Shown here one piece after another: positions 10,441 to 22,259 of a stretch of DNA of 64,000 nucleotides (within the stretch, counting starts at the first letter, position 1; each line of letters starts with the position of its first letter). Below the pieces are notes generated by a model that was not told the DNA's origin, searched no databases, and saw only the letters and a program-made list of their open reading frames with translations. The stretch comes from Locusta migratoria (Eukaryota; Arthropoda; Insecta; Orthoptera; Acrididae): NCBI GenBank assembly GCA_026315105.1, contig CM048750.1, positions 109,833,297 through 109,897,296 of the forward strand, read 5' to 3'. A program made the translations under genes and the position numbers.

Positions 10441-11849
10441 CCGGGTGAACAAAAAGTCAGTATAAATTCCAAAATTAATAAAACACGGAATAATGTAGAT
10501 AAAGAAGTAAAAATTGACACAAATGCTTGCAAAGACATAGGGTTTTATTATAACAACAAAAAACTTAAAAAAATCTCCGACAGATGGCGCTGGACATCAA
10601 AACGTCAGTGACTGCGCATGAAAATCGTGTATAAAAGGAGCTGTAATGAGAGAGAGAATCAGATGCACCAGCAGTCGCCTGAAAATGCGCTTTTAGTGAA
10701 GCTGTATTATCAGAATGTGGAATGTGCTAGTTCAGCGTTACGATCCTATCGCCATAGGAAGGGGATTCGAACGGGTAAAGGTCCGTTGACAAATGCAGCT
10801 GTGGCGAGAATGATTTCGCAGTTCGAAGCCACGGGTTGTTTAGACGATAGACCCCGTAGTGGCCGACTGAGCACAACGCGTAATACTGCTGAGAGAGTTC
10901 AGGAAGAAATGGAGACTGTAGCTGGTTCGTCTATGCACGGGGAAGTCAGCGCTCGTGCAGTCGCACGTTGCAGCGGCATTCCATACACAACCGTCTGTTT
11001 GGCACTTAGGCGTACCCTCCAATGCTATCCTTAAAAAATCCATCGGCATCATGAACTGTCAACGCCCACAACTGCAGAATTTGGCCTACCGAAAATCCAA
11101 GAACTGTCGTGGAAACTCCATTGAATGATGAGAAAGTCACGTTATGGGTTAGATTTACCACATCTACCGCGTTATCGGGCCGTTTTTCTTCGAGGAACTG
11201 CGTGATTCTAGTTTTGTAACTGGTACCGTGACGGGTGAGCGGTACGACGATATGTTACGGAATCGCATCATCCCCAGCCTGGCTGATAAACACCTGCTGG
11301 AACGAACGATTTTTATGCAGTATGGCGCTCCACTCCATATTGTTAGACGCGTCGTTTGGTGATGATCGTATGCTCAGCCGCCACTTTCGTCATGCTTGGT
11401 CTAACAGGTCCCCAAACCTCAGTCCCTGCGATTATTGGTTTTCAGCTAACCTGAAGTCGCAAGTGTATCGTAATTGACCAACATCTCTAGGGATGCTAAA
11501 AGACAACAACCGACGCCAATGCCTCACCATAACTCCGGACTTGCTTTACAGTTCTGTTCACATTATTCCTTGACTACAGCTATGGTTGAGAAATGATGGT
11601 GAACTTATTGAGCATTTCCTGTAAGGAACATCATCATTGATTTGTCTTAATTTGTTGTGCTAATTATTGCTGTTCTGATCAGATGAAGCGCCATCTGTCG
11701 GACATTTTTCGAGCTTCTCATTCACCCTTTCTTTTTTTTCTAATAAAACCCCATGTCATTCCTAGCATGTGTGTCAATTTTCACCTCTCTATCTGCATTA
11801 TTCCGTGACTTATTAAGTTTTCAAATTGATACTGACTTTTTGATCACCT
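10441..11849 (+). mobile_element. mariner-superfamily transposon, decayed
   Basis: Inverted termini of about 110 bp are visible: GGGTGAACAAAAAGTCAG at the left, GGTGATCAAAAAGTCAG on the other strand at the right. Both continue with ACGGAATAATG(T/C)AGAT and a GGGGTTTTATTA block. A second, shorter copy lies at 4549-5216. The CAGATGGCGC phrase occurs just inside both ends. Confidence 0.85.
10663..11624 (+). pseudogene. mariner-superfamily transposase, inactivated
   Basis: The N-terminal half is open for 124 codons (MHQQSPENALLVKLYYQN...RTGKGPLTNAAVARMISQFE...RPRSGRLSTTRN...HGEVSARAVARCSGIPYTTV). This is a double helix-turn-helix DNA-binding region known from arthropod mariner-like transposases. 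It breaks at about 11033. Later pieces are FFEELRDSSFVTGTVTGERY, LADKHLLERTIFMQYGAPLH and RSPNLSPCDYW. In active relatives the second catalytic Asp lies in an MQDGAPPH-like block; here it is Tyr. The region expected to hold the first catalytic Asp is missing or garbled between 11060 and 11150. There are several frameshifts, so this is an old dead copy. Confidence 0.82.
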
Positions 11850-12201
11850 TATATATACTGCCCTCCTTACGTTTGGAAGCAGCATGCTGCGTATAACAAC
11901 GGAGGAATATGGAAGTGACCTACGTGTGTTATTGGTTAAAAATGGAATATCAAGCTGAAGTAACGGTTAATAATGACACATATTATTAATTATTGCACAT
12001 ATACATACATATTGGAACATTCTAGTATTATTTAAACCGACACTACCCGTCCAAGCAGTTATAGAAAACACGCCAAGTGAACCGCGGCGGAATAGCCGTG
12101 CGCACTGAGCTCGAAAGTTCCTTGCTGTGGAGCACACAGTTGCCTCCCGTCAGAGGTTCGATTTGGCATGCGTTTGTATGTGTGTGTGTGTGTGTGTGTC
12201 T

Positions 12202-12260
<59 letters not shown>

Positions 12261-12586
12261 GAACAATTAGCTCATCCTTAACTCGGGATAGATTTTGTCA
12301 CCAGAATGTTGTCAGTCAAGAATGAAGTATACCACGTGCAATTGAAGTTGACATTTGGATACTCTACTTAGCTTTACCTGTCTAATCTATGCAGATTATA
12401 AAATATGACGAGAAAGCGAGGAAGAGAGAGAGAGAAGTAGAGGGAGAATGTCCCACATCTTCTTCTATACAATGGACTGACTTCAACTAGAATCAGTCGA
12501 AATATTCTTTAATGTTGTGTGGATAGAAATAATCTGACCTTATAGTTCATAATATATGACATTATAAAAAATAAAACAACTGAAAC
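11850..12586 (+). repeat. SINE family 2 head with (TG)n, in spacer
   Basis: A degraded SINE family 2 head runs from about 12078 (CCGCGGCGGAATAGCCGTGCG, B-box-like AGAGGTTCGATTTGG). It runs into a TG microsatellite at about 12177-12260, the place where this SINE family normally has a short GT run; the tail is lost. The flanking 11850-12077 and 12261-12586 hold no recognisable gene. Confidence 0.65.
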
Positions 12587-12910
12587 TTCCTGGCAGATTT
12601 AAATTGTGTGCCGGAACCGGGACTCGAACCTGGGACCTTTGCCTTTCGCGGGCAAACGCACTACCGACTGTGCTATCCCGACACGACTAACGATGCCGCC
12701 ACACAACTTTACTTTCGCCAGTACCTCGCCTCCTACTTTCCACACTTCACAGAAGATAGCCTGCAAAACTTGCAACACTAGCACTCCTGGAAGAAAGGAT
12801 ATGATGGAGACATGGCTTAGCCACAGCCTAAGAGATGTTTCCAGAATGAAACTTTCACTCTGCAGCGGAGTGTGCGCTTATATGAAACTTCCTGGCAGAT
12901 TAAAAGTTCC
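12587..12910 (-). repeat. tRNA-like tandem repeat (family 3), reverse copy
   Basis: On the minus strand the unit reads ...GGATAGCACAGTCGGTAGTG...GGTTCGAGTCCCGGTTCCGG, with an internal A box and a perfect B box. It carries TGCCAGGAAGTTTCA and CGCACACTCCGCTGCAGAG. It is joined head to head at about 12911 with forward copies. Its anticodon loop lacks a normal U33, so it is not a functional tRNA gene. Confidence 0.8.
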
Positions 12911-13483
12911 ATTCTGGAAACATCCCTTAGGCTGTGGCTAAGCCATGTCTCCACCATATGCTTTTTTCCAGGAGTGCTAGTCTTACAAGTATCCCATCAG
13001 AACTTCTGAGAAGTTTGGAAAGTAGGAGGCGAGGTACTGGCGGAAGTAAAGTTGTGAGGCGGCATCGTGAGTCGTGTCGGGATAGCACAGTCGGTAGTGC
13101 GCTTGCCCGCGAAAGGCAAAGGTCCCAGGTTCGAGTCCCGGTTCCGGCACACAATTTTAATCTGCTAGGAAGTTTCATATCAGCGCACACTCCGCTGCAG
13201 AGTGAAGTTTCATTCTGGAAACATCCCTTAGGCTGTGGCTAAGCCATGTCTCCACCATATCCTATCTTACAGGAGTGCTAGTCTTGCAAATTACGCAGGA
13301 GAACTTCTGTGAAGTTTGGAAAGTAGGACGCGAGGTACTGGCGGAAGTAAAGTTGTGAGGCGGCATCGTGAGTCGTGTCGGGATAGCACAGTCGGTAGTG
13401 CGCTTGACCGCGAGATGCAAAGGTCCCAGGTTCGAGTCCCAGTTCCGGCACACAATTTTAATCTGCCAGGAAGTTTCATATTA
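12911..13483 (+). repeat. tRNA-like tandem repeat (family 3), ~1.6 forward units
   Basis: Two forward units with nearly identical sequence follow each other. Each has GGCTGTGGCTAAGCCATGTC, an AGTTTGGAAAGTAGG block, the A/B-box region (13077-13150; 13377-13450) and the tail AGTTTCATAT. The second is interrupted at 13483 by the Penelope-like insertion; its remainder resumes at 17850. Confidence 0.85.
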
Positions 13484-13634
13484 ATAATATTGATCTCGGG
13501 TATGCAGCCGGATACTGTCGTCAACCAGACACGATATTTCAACAGACCAACTGGCTGCCATCTTCAGGTGAGAGCGCAGAACACTAACTCGCCGGAAACT
13601 GATAAAGAACAAGAAACAGCAGCCCCTTTATACA
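13484..13634 (-). repeat. Penelope terminal repeat, left copy
   Basis: This is the reverse-strand copy of the terminal repeat also seen at 15534-15715 and 17666-17849. It contains CACCTGAAGATGGCAGCC and GTTGAAATATCG on the minus strand. The last 33 bases present in the right-hand copy are missing here. Confidence 0.85.
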
Positions 13635-13748
13635 CTGCTGACGACCCACCGCGCGTGCGCGAAACCAAAGTAGAAGCCACCTAGGCGCAATGGAAACAGT
13701 AGCGCGCCGGTGGAGAAAAACGGCAAAAACGATGGGTCGAAAACAAGG

Positions 13749-15675
13749 CTAGTTTAAAGAAACAGCAGGTCGAAATGAAGACCGTTGTTGCTTGATGTCA
13801 GATAAAATCGGGTTCCAAGTTTTACTTAGTGGAAAACCCTTGTCCCTATTATTAATATTATCGGTCATACGAATTTCCATTGATTCTTTGAGTACACATT
13901 CCCAGTAGCGGGAAGCAGGAGCAATCAGTTTAGTTTCATCGTACAACATCTTGTGTCCCTCATTCAAACAATGTTCAGCAACAGCCGATTTTTCAGGTTG
14001 GAGCAACCGAGTGTGACGGTGGTGTTCCACACACCGATCCTGAACAGTGCGGATCGTTTGGCCAATGTAAGTTTTACCACAATAACAAGGAATACTATAA
14101 ACACCGGGTTTCGTCAGTCCTAAATCATCTTTGACTGACCCAAGGAGGGCCCTAGTCTTAGGTGGGGGCATAAAAACACTTTTAATGTCGAATCTTCTTA
14201 AAATTCTTGAAATTTTCGAGGAAATATTCCCGGCGAAAGGCAAAAAGGCAATAGACTTGTAATTGTCTTCTAATGGTTCACCTTTTGGACCAAATTGAAA
14301 TGCACGACAAATTTGTTGAGCAGTGTACCCATTCTGTTGAAAGACCACTTTGAGATGCTCCAGTTCTTCACCCAGATGTTCAGCATCAGAAATGGCGTAC
14401 GCTCTTTTTACTAAAGTACGCAATACCCCCATACGTTGGTGTGGCGGATGACAGCTCGTCGCATGGAGATAGAGATCGGTATGCGTTGGCTTGCGATACA
14501 CTCCATGTCCTAGGTCCCATCACTGTTCTTTTGAACCAAAACATCCAGAAAAGGAAGTTTCCCATCGTTCTCTACCTCCATCGTAAATTTAATATTGGGT
14601 TGGAGACAATTAAAATGGTCTAAAAATGATTTAAAGCATCCATACCATGGGGCCAAACCATAAAAATGTCATCGACGTATCTCCAAAAACAGGTAGGCTT
14701 AAGAAACGACGTCCTTAAAGCCATGTCTTCAAAGTCCTCCATAAAAAGGTTTGCGACTATTGGGGAAAGAGGACTCCCCATAGCCACACCGTCAGTTTGT
14801 TCAAAAAACGTATCATTAAAAAGGAAATACGTCGAAGTCAGCACATGACGACATAACTTGACTGTTTCATCATCTAATATATTACTAATTAATAACAATG
14901 ACTCTTCAACAGGAACCCGGGTAAAAAGCGAAACAACGTCGAAACTGACAAGCAAGTCTGATGGACCAAGACAAACTGACTTCAGCCGCCGAATAAAATG
15001 TGACGAGTTCAATATGTGATGATCACACTTTCCAACGTGAGGAGCGAGAACAGAAGCTAAATATTTGGCCAAATTATAGGTAGGGGCACCCAAATTGCTC
15101 ACAATAGGACGAAGGGGAATTCCATGCTTGTGAACCTTAGGTAGGCCATACAATCTCGGAGGGACAGCAGCTCCAGGGCGAAGTTTCTTAACAACTTCCT
15201 CTGACAAGGAACTCTTCTTTAAGAGTAAAAGAGTCTTCCGTTTTATACGTTCAGTGGGATCATTACGTAACCTACGATAGGCTGAGTCATCCAATAAAAA
15301 GTTCATCTTGGACACATAGTCTCCACGTGATAGAAGAACCGTTGCGTTCCCTTTATCGGCCGGAAGGATAACCAAATCCTTATCCTCTCTCAAAGACCGG
15401 ATGGCCGCCCTCTCACTACTAGAAATATTGCTTCTAGGAGGAGGTGCTCTGCGAAGGTTGTAGGCAACCTCTTGTCTAATTTCGTCGGCCTGATCTTCTG
15501 GAATACGAGACACCGCTTGCTCAATAGCACAAATAAAAGGGGCTGCTGTTTCTTGTTGTTTATCAGTTTCCGGCGAGTTAGTGTTCTGCGCTCTCACCTG
15601 AAGATGGCAGCCAGTTGGTCTGTTGAAATATCGTGTCTGGTTGACGACGGTATCCGGCTGCATACCCGAGATCAA
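13749..15675 (-). pseudogene. Penelope-like polyprotein (RT + GIY-YIG), left copy
   Basis: Mirror copy of the gene described at 15604-17551. The RT part (14620-15675) carries SFDVVSLFTRVPVEESLLL, DGVAMGSPLSPIVANLF and FWRYVDDIFMVWPHG. The endonuclease part (13749-14501) carries GVYSIPCYCGKTYIGQTIRT. It shares with the right copy the same premature stop after DALNHF and the same second frameshift before VYRKPTHTD, so both arms derive from one already defective template. Its 5' end is truncated at 15504. The first 50 or so codons of the open frame therefore read through the central spacer and are not part of the element's protein. Confidence 0.9.
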
Positions 15676-15715
15676 TATTATCAGTTACTACGCCGGGAAA
15701 GTCTACGCAACCACA
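15534..15715 (+). repeat. Penelope 5' terminal repeat (right copy)
   Basis: A direct repeat of 17666-17849, running from AAAAGGGGCTGCTGTTTCTT to ACGCAACCACA. The element's ATG at 15604 lies inside it (AAGATGGCAGCC). A hammerhead-like core (CTGAAGA...GAAA) overlaps the start codon region. Confidence 0.85.
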
Positions 15716-17551
15716 TCAGGTACCTCTACGGGGAGGAAATGGTAAATCGTTTCAAGGAGTTTGAAAAACTACGCAAGAAGAAAGGGAAGTTACGTATTCC
15801 AGAAGATCAGGCCGACGAAATTAGACAAGAGGTTGCCTACAACCTTCGCAGAGCACCTCCTCCTAGAAGCAATATTTCTAGTAGTGAGAGGGCGGCCATC
15901 CGGTCTTTGAGAGAGGATAAGGATTTGGTTATCCTTCCGGCCGATAAAGGGAACGCAACGGTTCTTCTATCACGTGGAGACTATGTGTCCAAGATGAACT
16001 TTTTATTGGATGACTCAGCCTATCCTAGGTTACGTAATGATCCCACTGAACGTATAAAACGGAAGACTCTTTTACTCTTAAAGAAGAGTTCCTTGTCAGA
16101 GGAAGTTGTTAAGAAACTTCGCCCTGGAGCTGCTGTCCCTCCGAGATTGTATGGCCTACCTAAGGTTCACAAGCATGGAATTCCCCTTCGTCCTATTGTG
16201 AGCAATTTGGGTGCCCCTACCTATAATTTGGCCAAATATTTAGCTTCTGTTCTCGCTCCTCACGTTGGAAAGTGTGATCATCACATATTGAACTCGTCAC
16301 ATTTTATTCGGCGGCTGAAGTCAGTTTGTCTTGGTCCATCAGACTTGCTTGTCAGTTTCGACGTTGTTTCGCTTTTTACCCGGGTTCCTGTTGAAGAGTC
16401 ATTGTTATTAATTAGTAATATATTAGATGATGAAACAGTCAAGTTATGTCGTCATGTGCTGACTTCGACGTATTTCCTTTTTAATGATACGTTTTTTGAA
16501 CAAACTGACGGTGTGGCTATGGGGAGTCCTCTTTCCCCAATAGTCGCAAACCTTTTTATGGAGGACTTTGAAGACATGGCTTTAAGGACGTCGTTTCTTA
16601 AGCCTACCTGTTTTTGGAGATACGTCGATGACATTTTTATGGTTTGGCCCCATGGTATGGATGCTTTAAATCATTTTTAGACCATTTTAATTGTCTCCAA
16701 CCCAATATTAAATTTACGATGGAGGTAGAGAACGATGGGAAACTTCCTTTTCTGGATGTTTTGGTTCAAAAGAACAGTGATGGGACCTAGGACATGGAGT
16801 GTATCGCAAGCCAACGCATACCGATCTCTATCTCCATGCGACGAGCTGTCATCCGCCACACCAACGTATGGGGGTATTGCGTACTTTAGTAAAAAGAGCG
16901 TACGCCATTTCTGATGCTGAACATCTGGGTGAAGAACTGGAGCATCTCAAAGTGGTCTTTCAACAGAATGGGTACACTGCTCAACAAATTTGTCGTGCAT
17001 TTCAATTTGGTCCAAAAGGTGAACCATTAGAAGACAATTACAAGTCTATTGCCTTTTTGCCTTTCGCCGGGAATATTTCCTCGAAAATTTCAAGAATTTT
17101 AAGAAGATTCGACATTAAAAGTGTTTTTATGCCCCCACCTAAGACTAGGGCCCTCCTTGGGTCAGTCAAAGATGATTTAGGACTGACGAAACCCGGTGTT
17201 TATAGTATTCCTTGTTATTGTGGTAAAACTTACATTGGCCAAACGATCCGCACTGTTCAGGATCGGTGTGTGGAACACCACCGTCACACTCGGTTGCTCC
17301 AACCTGAAAAATCGGCTGTTGCTGAACATTGTTTGAATGAGGGACATAAGATGTTGTACGATGAAACTAAACTGATTGCTCCTGCTTCCCGCTACTGGGA
17401 ATGTGTACTCAAAGAATCAATGGAAATTCGTATGACCGATAATATTAATAATAGGGACAAGGGTTTTCCACTAAGTAAAACTTGGAACCCGATTTTATCT
17501 GACATCAAGCAACAACGGTCTTCATTTCGACCTGCTGTTTCTTTAAACTAG
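15604..17551 (+). pseudogene. Penelope-like polyprotein (RT + GIY-YIG), right copy
   Basis: Penelope-like elements encode a reverse transcriptase joined to a GIY-YIG endonuclease that nicks the target. Here the RT frame runs from MAASWSVEISCL (15604) to DALNHF* (16680). It holds the RT palm motifs: ILPADKGNATVLL, YGLPKVHKHGIPLRPIVSN, SFDVVSLFT (first Asp), AMGSPLSP and RYVDD. A short middle stretch continues in another frame (DHFNCLQPNIKF...FLDVLVQKNSDGT). A third frame (16799-17551) encodes the C-terminus with GVYSIPCYCGKTYIGQT (the GIY...YIG pair), RCVEHHRHTRL and AEHCLNEGHK. Two single-base lesions separate the frames: a T-run at 16674-16678, and ACCTAGG at about 16785. All motifs are otherwise intact, so decay is slight. 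Confidence 0.92.
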
Positions 17552-17665
17552 CCTTGTTTTCGACCCATCGTTTTTGCCGTTTTTCTCCACCGGCGCGCTG
17601 CTGTTTCCATTGCGCCTAGGTGGCTTCTACTTTGGTTTCGCGCACGCGCGGTGGGTCGTCAGCAG

Positions 17666-17849
17666 TGTATAAAGGGGCTGCTGTTTCTTGTTCTTTATCA
17701 GTTTCCGGCGAGTTAGTGTTCTGCGCTCTCACCTGAAGATGGCAGCCAGTTGGTCTGTTGAAATATCGTGTCTGGTTGACGACGGTATCCGGCTGCATAC
17801 CCGAGATCAATATTATCAGTTACTACGCCGGGAAAGTCTACGCAACCAC
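17666..17849 (+). repeat. Penelope 3' terminal repeat (right copy)
   Basis: Nearly identical to 15534-15715. It ends at ACGCAACCAC, directly before the 12-bp target duplication at 17850-17861. Confidence 0.85.
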
Positions 17850-17904
17850 AGTTTCATATTAGCGCACACTCCGCTGCAGAGTAAAAGTTTCATTCTGGAA
17901 ACAT

Positions 17905-17907
<3 letters not shown>
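17850..17907 (+). repeat. Tail of interrupted family-3 repeat
   Basis: AGTTTCATATTAGCGCACAC...GGAAACATCCC completes the repeat unit cut at 13483. The next unit, from GGCTGTGGCTAAGCC, resumes only at about 22745, after the LINE insertion. Confidence 0.85.
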
Positions 17908-17969
<62 letters not shown>

Positions 17970-18734
17970 GTATTCCCGCATCAGGGAGAACAGGCCATGA
18001 GGTATCGAGACACAATTAATTGTTGTCAGGAGCCCCGCCTCGGCTTGTATACAATTATACATACTTTTGACGACGTTACAGCGTTCACTTTTAATGAAAT
18101 AAATCACAATTTGCGATCACTTATGGCTTCACTGTACATTTTTTATTGTTTTCTGCTATGCTTTTGTAAATTTATGTTACTTCTACTTTCTTTTTTTATC
18201 TTTTTTTATTTTTATTTTTTATTATTGTTATTACTTATAACTGACGTCTACAAAGTTCGTCTTCTCATATATAATGTACTGCTTACGCAGTGGACTCCAC
18301 AATCGAATTCGATTGTGTGATTTCATTCTTTTTCCACAATTCTTTTCCTTTTGCGTCTCCTCATAACTTTGTGGTCGTCTGTTGCTGTATGTACTGCACT
18401 AGGTTTTCTTGTCCCGTTATTTGGGGAAAAAATTGCACCATATAATGTGTGTAAATAAGGTAAAGAAATAAAATAAGAGCCACTTCTGTGGCTTTTCGTA
18501 CTTACTGTACAATTATAATGCTAAAAATAATGTTTATTTCAGTGCCTAATAAAAGAAAAGATAATTTCCTATGAAGTAAATAACGCAAAATTTCCTTCAG
18601 GTTTTCCATCGTTATCTTCTGCTTATCACTCTGATAACTTTTTCACTTTTCATGAGTAAACTACTTGCTAATTTTTTTGATGACGTCTTATTTGTGTTGC
18701 TGTTTGCCCCCTTTAGGTACAGTGCATTGCTGTT

Positions 18735-21700
18735 TCAGGGTTCTACTGAGGCATTCACGGCTACCGTAGCGGCCGCGGGGCTCACGAAGTCCCCACCGTA
18801 CTTCACCCTCAGCGGCAATCCCCTACTTAGGCATGCTTTGTACCTTTCCCAGACGTCGTTATCTGATTCCCTCTCTCTCGAAAAGCATCTGTAGTTTGTT
18901 CCCAAAGTGCTTTCGATAACTCTTCTTCCTTTGCACTCTGTAGTATTCAGTGGTATATATTGATCATATTCCATTATGTTATCTGCACCTTTGTTATTAA
19001 TGACATAATTGACATAATGTCCAAGTATCCAAACCATTGCATTATTTTTCTGTTCAGGGGACGATACAAGTTGTGGTAGTAATATGTTATTAACAGTTAT
19101 GTCTCTGCCGTCACTTACCTTTATGAAGGCTATCTGTTTCCTAACATTATCCCAAATAATTTTGAGGCCTTTACAGACAAACCGGTGACTTATGGAATCT
19201 ACGGCAAAACATTTCTGGCAGACATTGGTATTACTTAAACCAATATAGCACAGTCTGTCATTTGTGCAAACGATATTATTTACGACTTTGTACCACGCTG
19301 CCTTGGCATCCGTAGGCAACACTTTATTGTGTATATTTTTCCAAATGTTCTTCCAGTTTTGGTTTGCGTACGTTTGTTCCATTTTATTTCGGTTGTCTTT
19401 GGTTATAAGGCAGTCCATGATGTAGTTGCAACTTCTTATTCGTTTGTCCTCCATAATACCTTCCAGATAGCTTATCTCTAAGTAGAACTGTCTAACATAC
19501 TTCAGCTTATAATTGATTCGACTGATATTTGCAAGTGGCTGCAAGCTTTCAGGTTGTAATATCTTGAACAGTCTGGATGTGACACTATCTGGAGAGTTGT
19601 CTGTAATCTGAAGTGTTCTTTTAATAAAAATTGCCGTGACCTTGCGTCGGATGTCGGTGAGTCCTAGGCCCCCGTCTTTTGGTTTCAAGGTTATACTGCT
19701 AGCAGCCACCCTGAAAATCTCGCCTTGCCAGATGTATTGGCAGACAGTGGTCATGATAGTTTTTGATATTTCGATGGATATTGGGAATATTTTTCCCACA
19801 TATATTGCCTTTGATAGGACAGCACTGTTTATAATTTTAATTTTATGGATCAGATTTAAATTTCTGATACGGTTTAGTATTACGGCACCTCTAATGTTTG
19901 CAGAGACCTTCCTCCATTTGAAAGCCATCGTTTTTGATATATCTTTGTAGAACGTCACACCTAAAGCTGTGTGATGTTCCACTGATTGCGCCCAATCTAA
20001 ACTTACATTTCTAAATCCATTAAGATTCAAAAACTAACTTTTTGTGTCATTTATTATTGCTCCTGTTGCACTGCAGTAGAGCCGAACAAGCATTGTCAGT
20101 TTACCGACATCGTCAGAACTCCTCACGAGCACACCTACGTCATCGGCATAAGCGTTGGTTGCTCGACTTTTGCCCAGAATCGTTATTCCCTCTAGCTCAT
20201 TATTAATCCTTCGCAATAAGGGTTCTAGAGCTATGATGTATAATAACATCGACAGTCGGCTGCCTTAAGGGACGCCATTTTTTATTTCTATGGGTCGAGT
20301 ATAATGTCCATTCAGTAAAATTTTTGTTTTTATTCCCTTTAAGAGATTTCTTAAAACAACCAGGAAATGTTCATGAAAACCCATATATAACATTGCATGG
20401 AACAAGTACTCATGGTTTACCCTGTCAAAAGCTTTCGAGAAGTCCAGAAAAGCTAATCCTGCCCTGGCCAAGGTTGTCTAAAATATCGCAGTTATGTCCC
20501 TGTATTCACTCAAAGCGTTAAAAATACTCCTAACAGGTAGACACGCTTGATGAGGTCCTATTACTTCATCTAAGACAGGTCTTAGTCTTTCTTTCATTAC
20601 CCGAGCTATGATTTTATAATCGGAATTCATTAAAGATATTGGCCTCATTTGTGTGAGTTGTTTTACTTCTTTGTTGCTTCCCTTAGGCAACAGCACAGTT
20701 ATGCACTCTTTCATTTCGTCAGGGACGTGTACACCATTTAATGTTTCATTAATGACGTCTGTAAATTTAGTTCCTATTATGTGCCAATAAGTTTGATAAA
20801 ACTCGACGGGTAATCCATCTGGACCTGGCGATTTTTTTTACAGGGGAATGTTTTATTATATCTAAAATGTCCTCAGAGTGTATTTCGCTCTTTAGACTCC
20901 TATTCTGTTCTGCTGTGACATTATCCTCGATATCACTGTTTCGAAGTAATTCCATTGCCTTGGATGGTGTGTAGTGGGCTTCACTGTACAGCGAGTTGTA
21001 AAATCTATGGGTCTCATTTAAAATTTCTCTTTGTTGAGCTAAAATCCTGTTACCTTCGGTGCGGAGTTCCTGTATAAACGTTCGTCTTCTGTTTTATTCG
21101 TGTTGAATTAAATGATAGAGTGATGCATTTTCTTCTTCTAAAATAGTTTGCACATGCGACTTTATTTTGAGTCCCTCCAACTGTCTTCTTTTAAGACTTA
21201 TAAGGGTAGCTTTTACCTTATTTATGTTGAACCTTACTTCCTCGGACAGTAGCATCTCATAGAGTTCCCTTAAACAAGAATAATGGAATTCCACTGTGTC
21301 TCTAAACCACCTTGCTCGTTCTCTGCCATAAGACATCAGTGTGTTTCGAAGTTTCTTTTTTGCACAAAATGTCCACCAATCAATAGTGGACCGATATTTG
21401 TGCAATCTCCCAAGATTCTTCTATCTGCTCCGCTAAAGCAGTGTCTTGAAGCATATCGACATTCAGCTTCCATAAAGGTCGGCCCCAATACGTCTTCTGC
21501 TTGGGAAGTTGGATGCTACACCTTACTGCAAGGTGGTTCGAAAAGGTGGTAGGTATGACCTCTACTCCATTAATTTTAGTACCCAGACTTGAAGTTACGT
21601 ATACACGGTCGATCCTGCTTTGCGCTTTTTTGCTCACGTAAGTGAATTTAACATATGTCGGGTATTTTATTTCCCATACATCCTTCCATTGTAAATTCTT

Positions 21701-22177
21701 CACTAGGTTCATAAGTTCATTGGATACACTGAAATTTGGCTGTTGGTCTTTTCTATTTATTACGCAATTCCAATCTCCGCCAATGATAACTTCTGCAGGA
21801 TTGTCCTTTAATAACGTTGCCAAATCATTTCTTAAAAAATTTGCCCTGTCCTGCCGAGCAGTACTTCCGGAGGGTAAGTATACATTTATAACCGTGACAT
21901 TTAAAATCTTACATCTAATGCCCCTCCCTGAGTCTAAGAAAGACACATCAGTGACCTCTATTCCTTCTTTCACCAGTATGGCAGTGCCACATGCTCTTTC
22001 GACGGCCACGTTTAAAATTTCTTTGTATCCTGCTATATTTAAGTTGGTAAAAAGAACTTCTTGCAATAGCGCGATGTCCGTATCTGACTGATAGACAAAG
22101 TCTTTCAGTGCAGCAATCTTGGTGTCGCTTTGAATCGTGTTAACGTTTAATGTCGTGACGTTATATGTTTGGTCCAC
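18735..22177 (-). pseudogene. Tx1/L1-like LINE ORF2 (endonuclease-RT), broken
   Basis: Starts with MDQTYNVTTLNVNTIQSD and an apurinic-type endonuclease: DIALLQEVLF, INVYLPSG, IIGGDWNCVI (catalytic block), SRIDRVYV and FSNHLAV (usually SDH). RT pieces follow in several frames: LTQMRPISLMNSDYKIIARV (20478-20714), LAFLDFSKAFDRVNHEYLF (20265-20471), and TNAYADDVGVLVRSSDD (20034-20249). The C-terminal region is open for 431 codons (18735-20030), with YIWQGEIFRV, LKPKDGGLGLTDIRRK and a Cys/His-containing CQKCFAVDSISHRFVC. At least five breaks separate the frames, so ORF2 is dead. Confidence 0.85.
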
Positions 22178-22259
22178 TTTAATGAGCTATTCTACAGGTA
22201 CATGTTTCACGATGTGTAACTCCAGTCCGGTTTTCCTATTCTTGTTGGAGATTTTTTAT

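Larger units (their letters stand above)
13484..17849. mobile_element. Palindromic pair of Penelope-like retroelements
   Basis: Two copies of one Penelope-like element face outward. The left arm (13484-15504, minus) and right arm (15796-17816, plus) are mirror images about position 15650. They are 2,021 bp each and nearly identical; I noticed one base difference (Arg/Pro codon near 16024). The 291-bp centre holds the 5' terminal repeat of the right copy. A 12-bp direct repeat AGTTTCATATTA flanks the whole composite (13472-13483 and 17850-17861) and splits a family-3 repeat unit, so the pair inserted as one unit. Penelope elements are known for complex inverted or tandem copies. Confidence 0.9.

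Noticed and set aside
12905..13150. tRNA gene candidates (complete A and B boxes) in family-3 units and in SINE heads
   Set aside because: The anticodon loops lack U33, the D-arm spacing is off, and every copy is followed by repeat-specific sequence, so these are SINE/satellite parts rather than tRNA genes.
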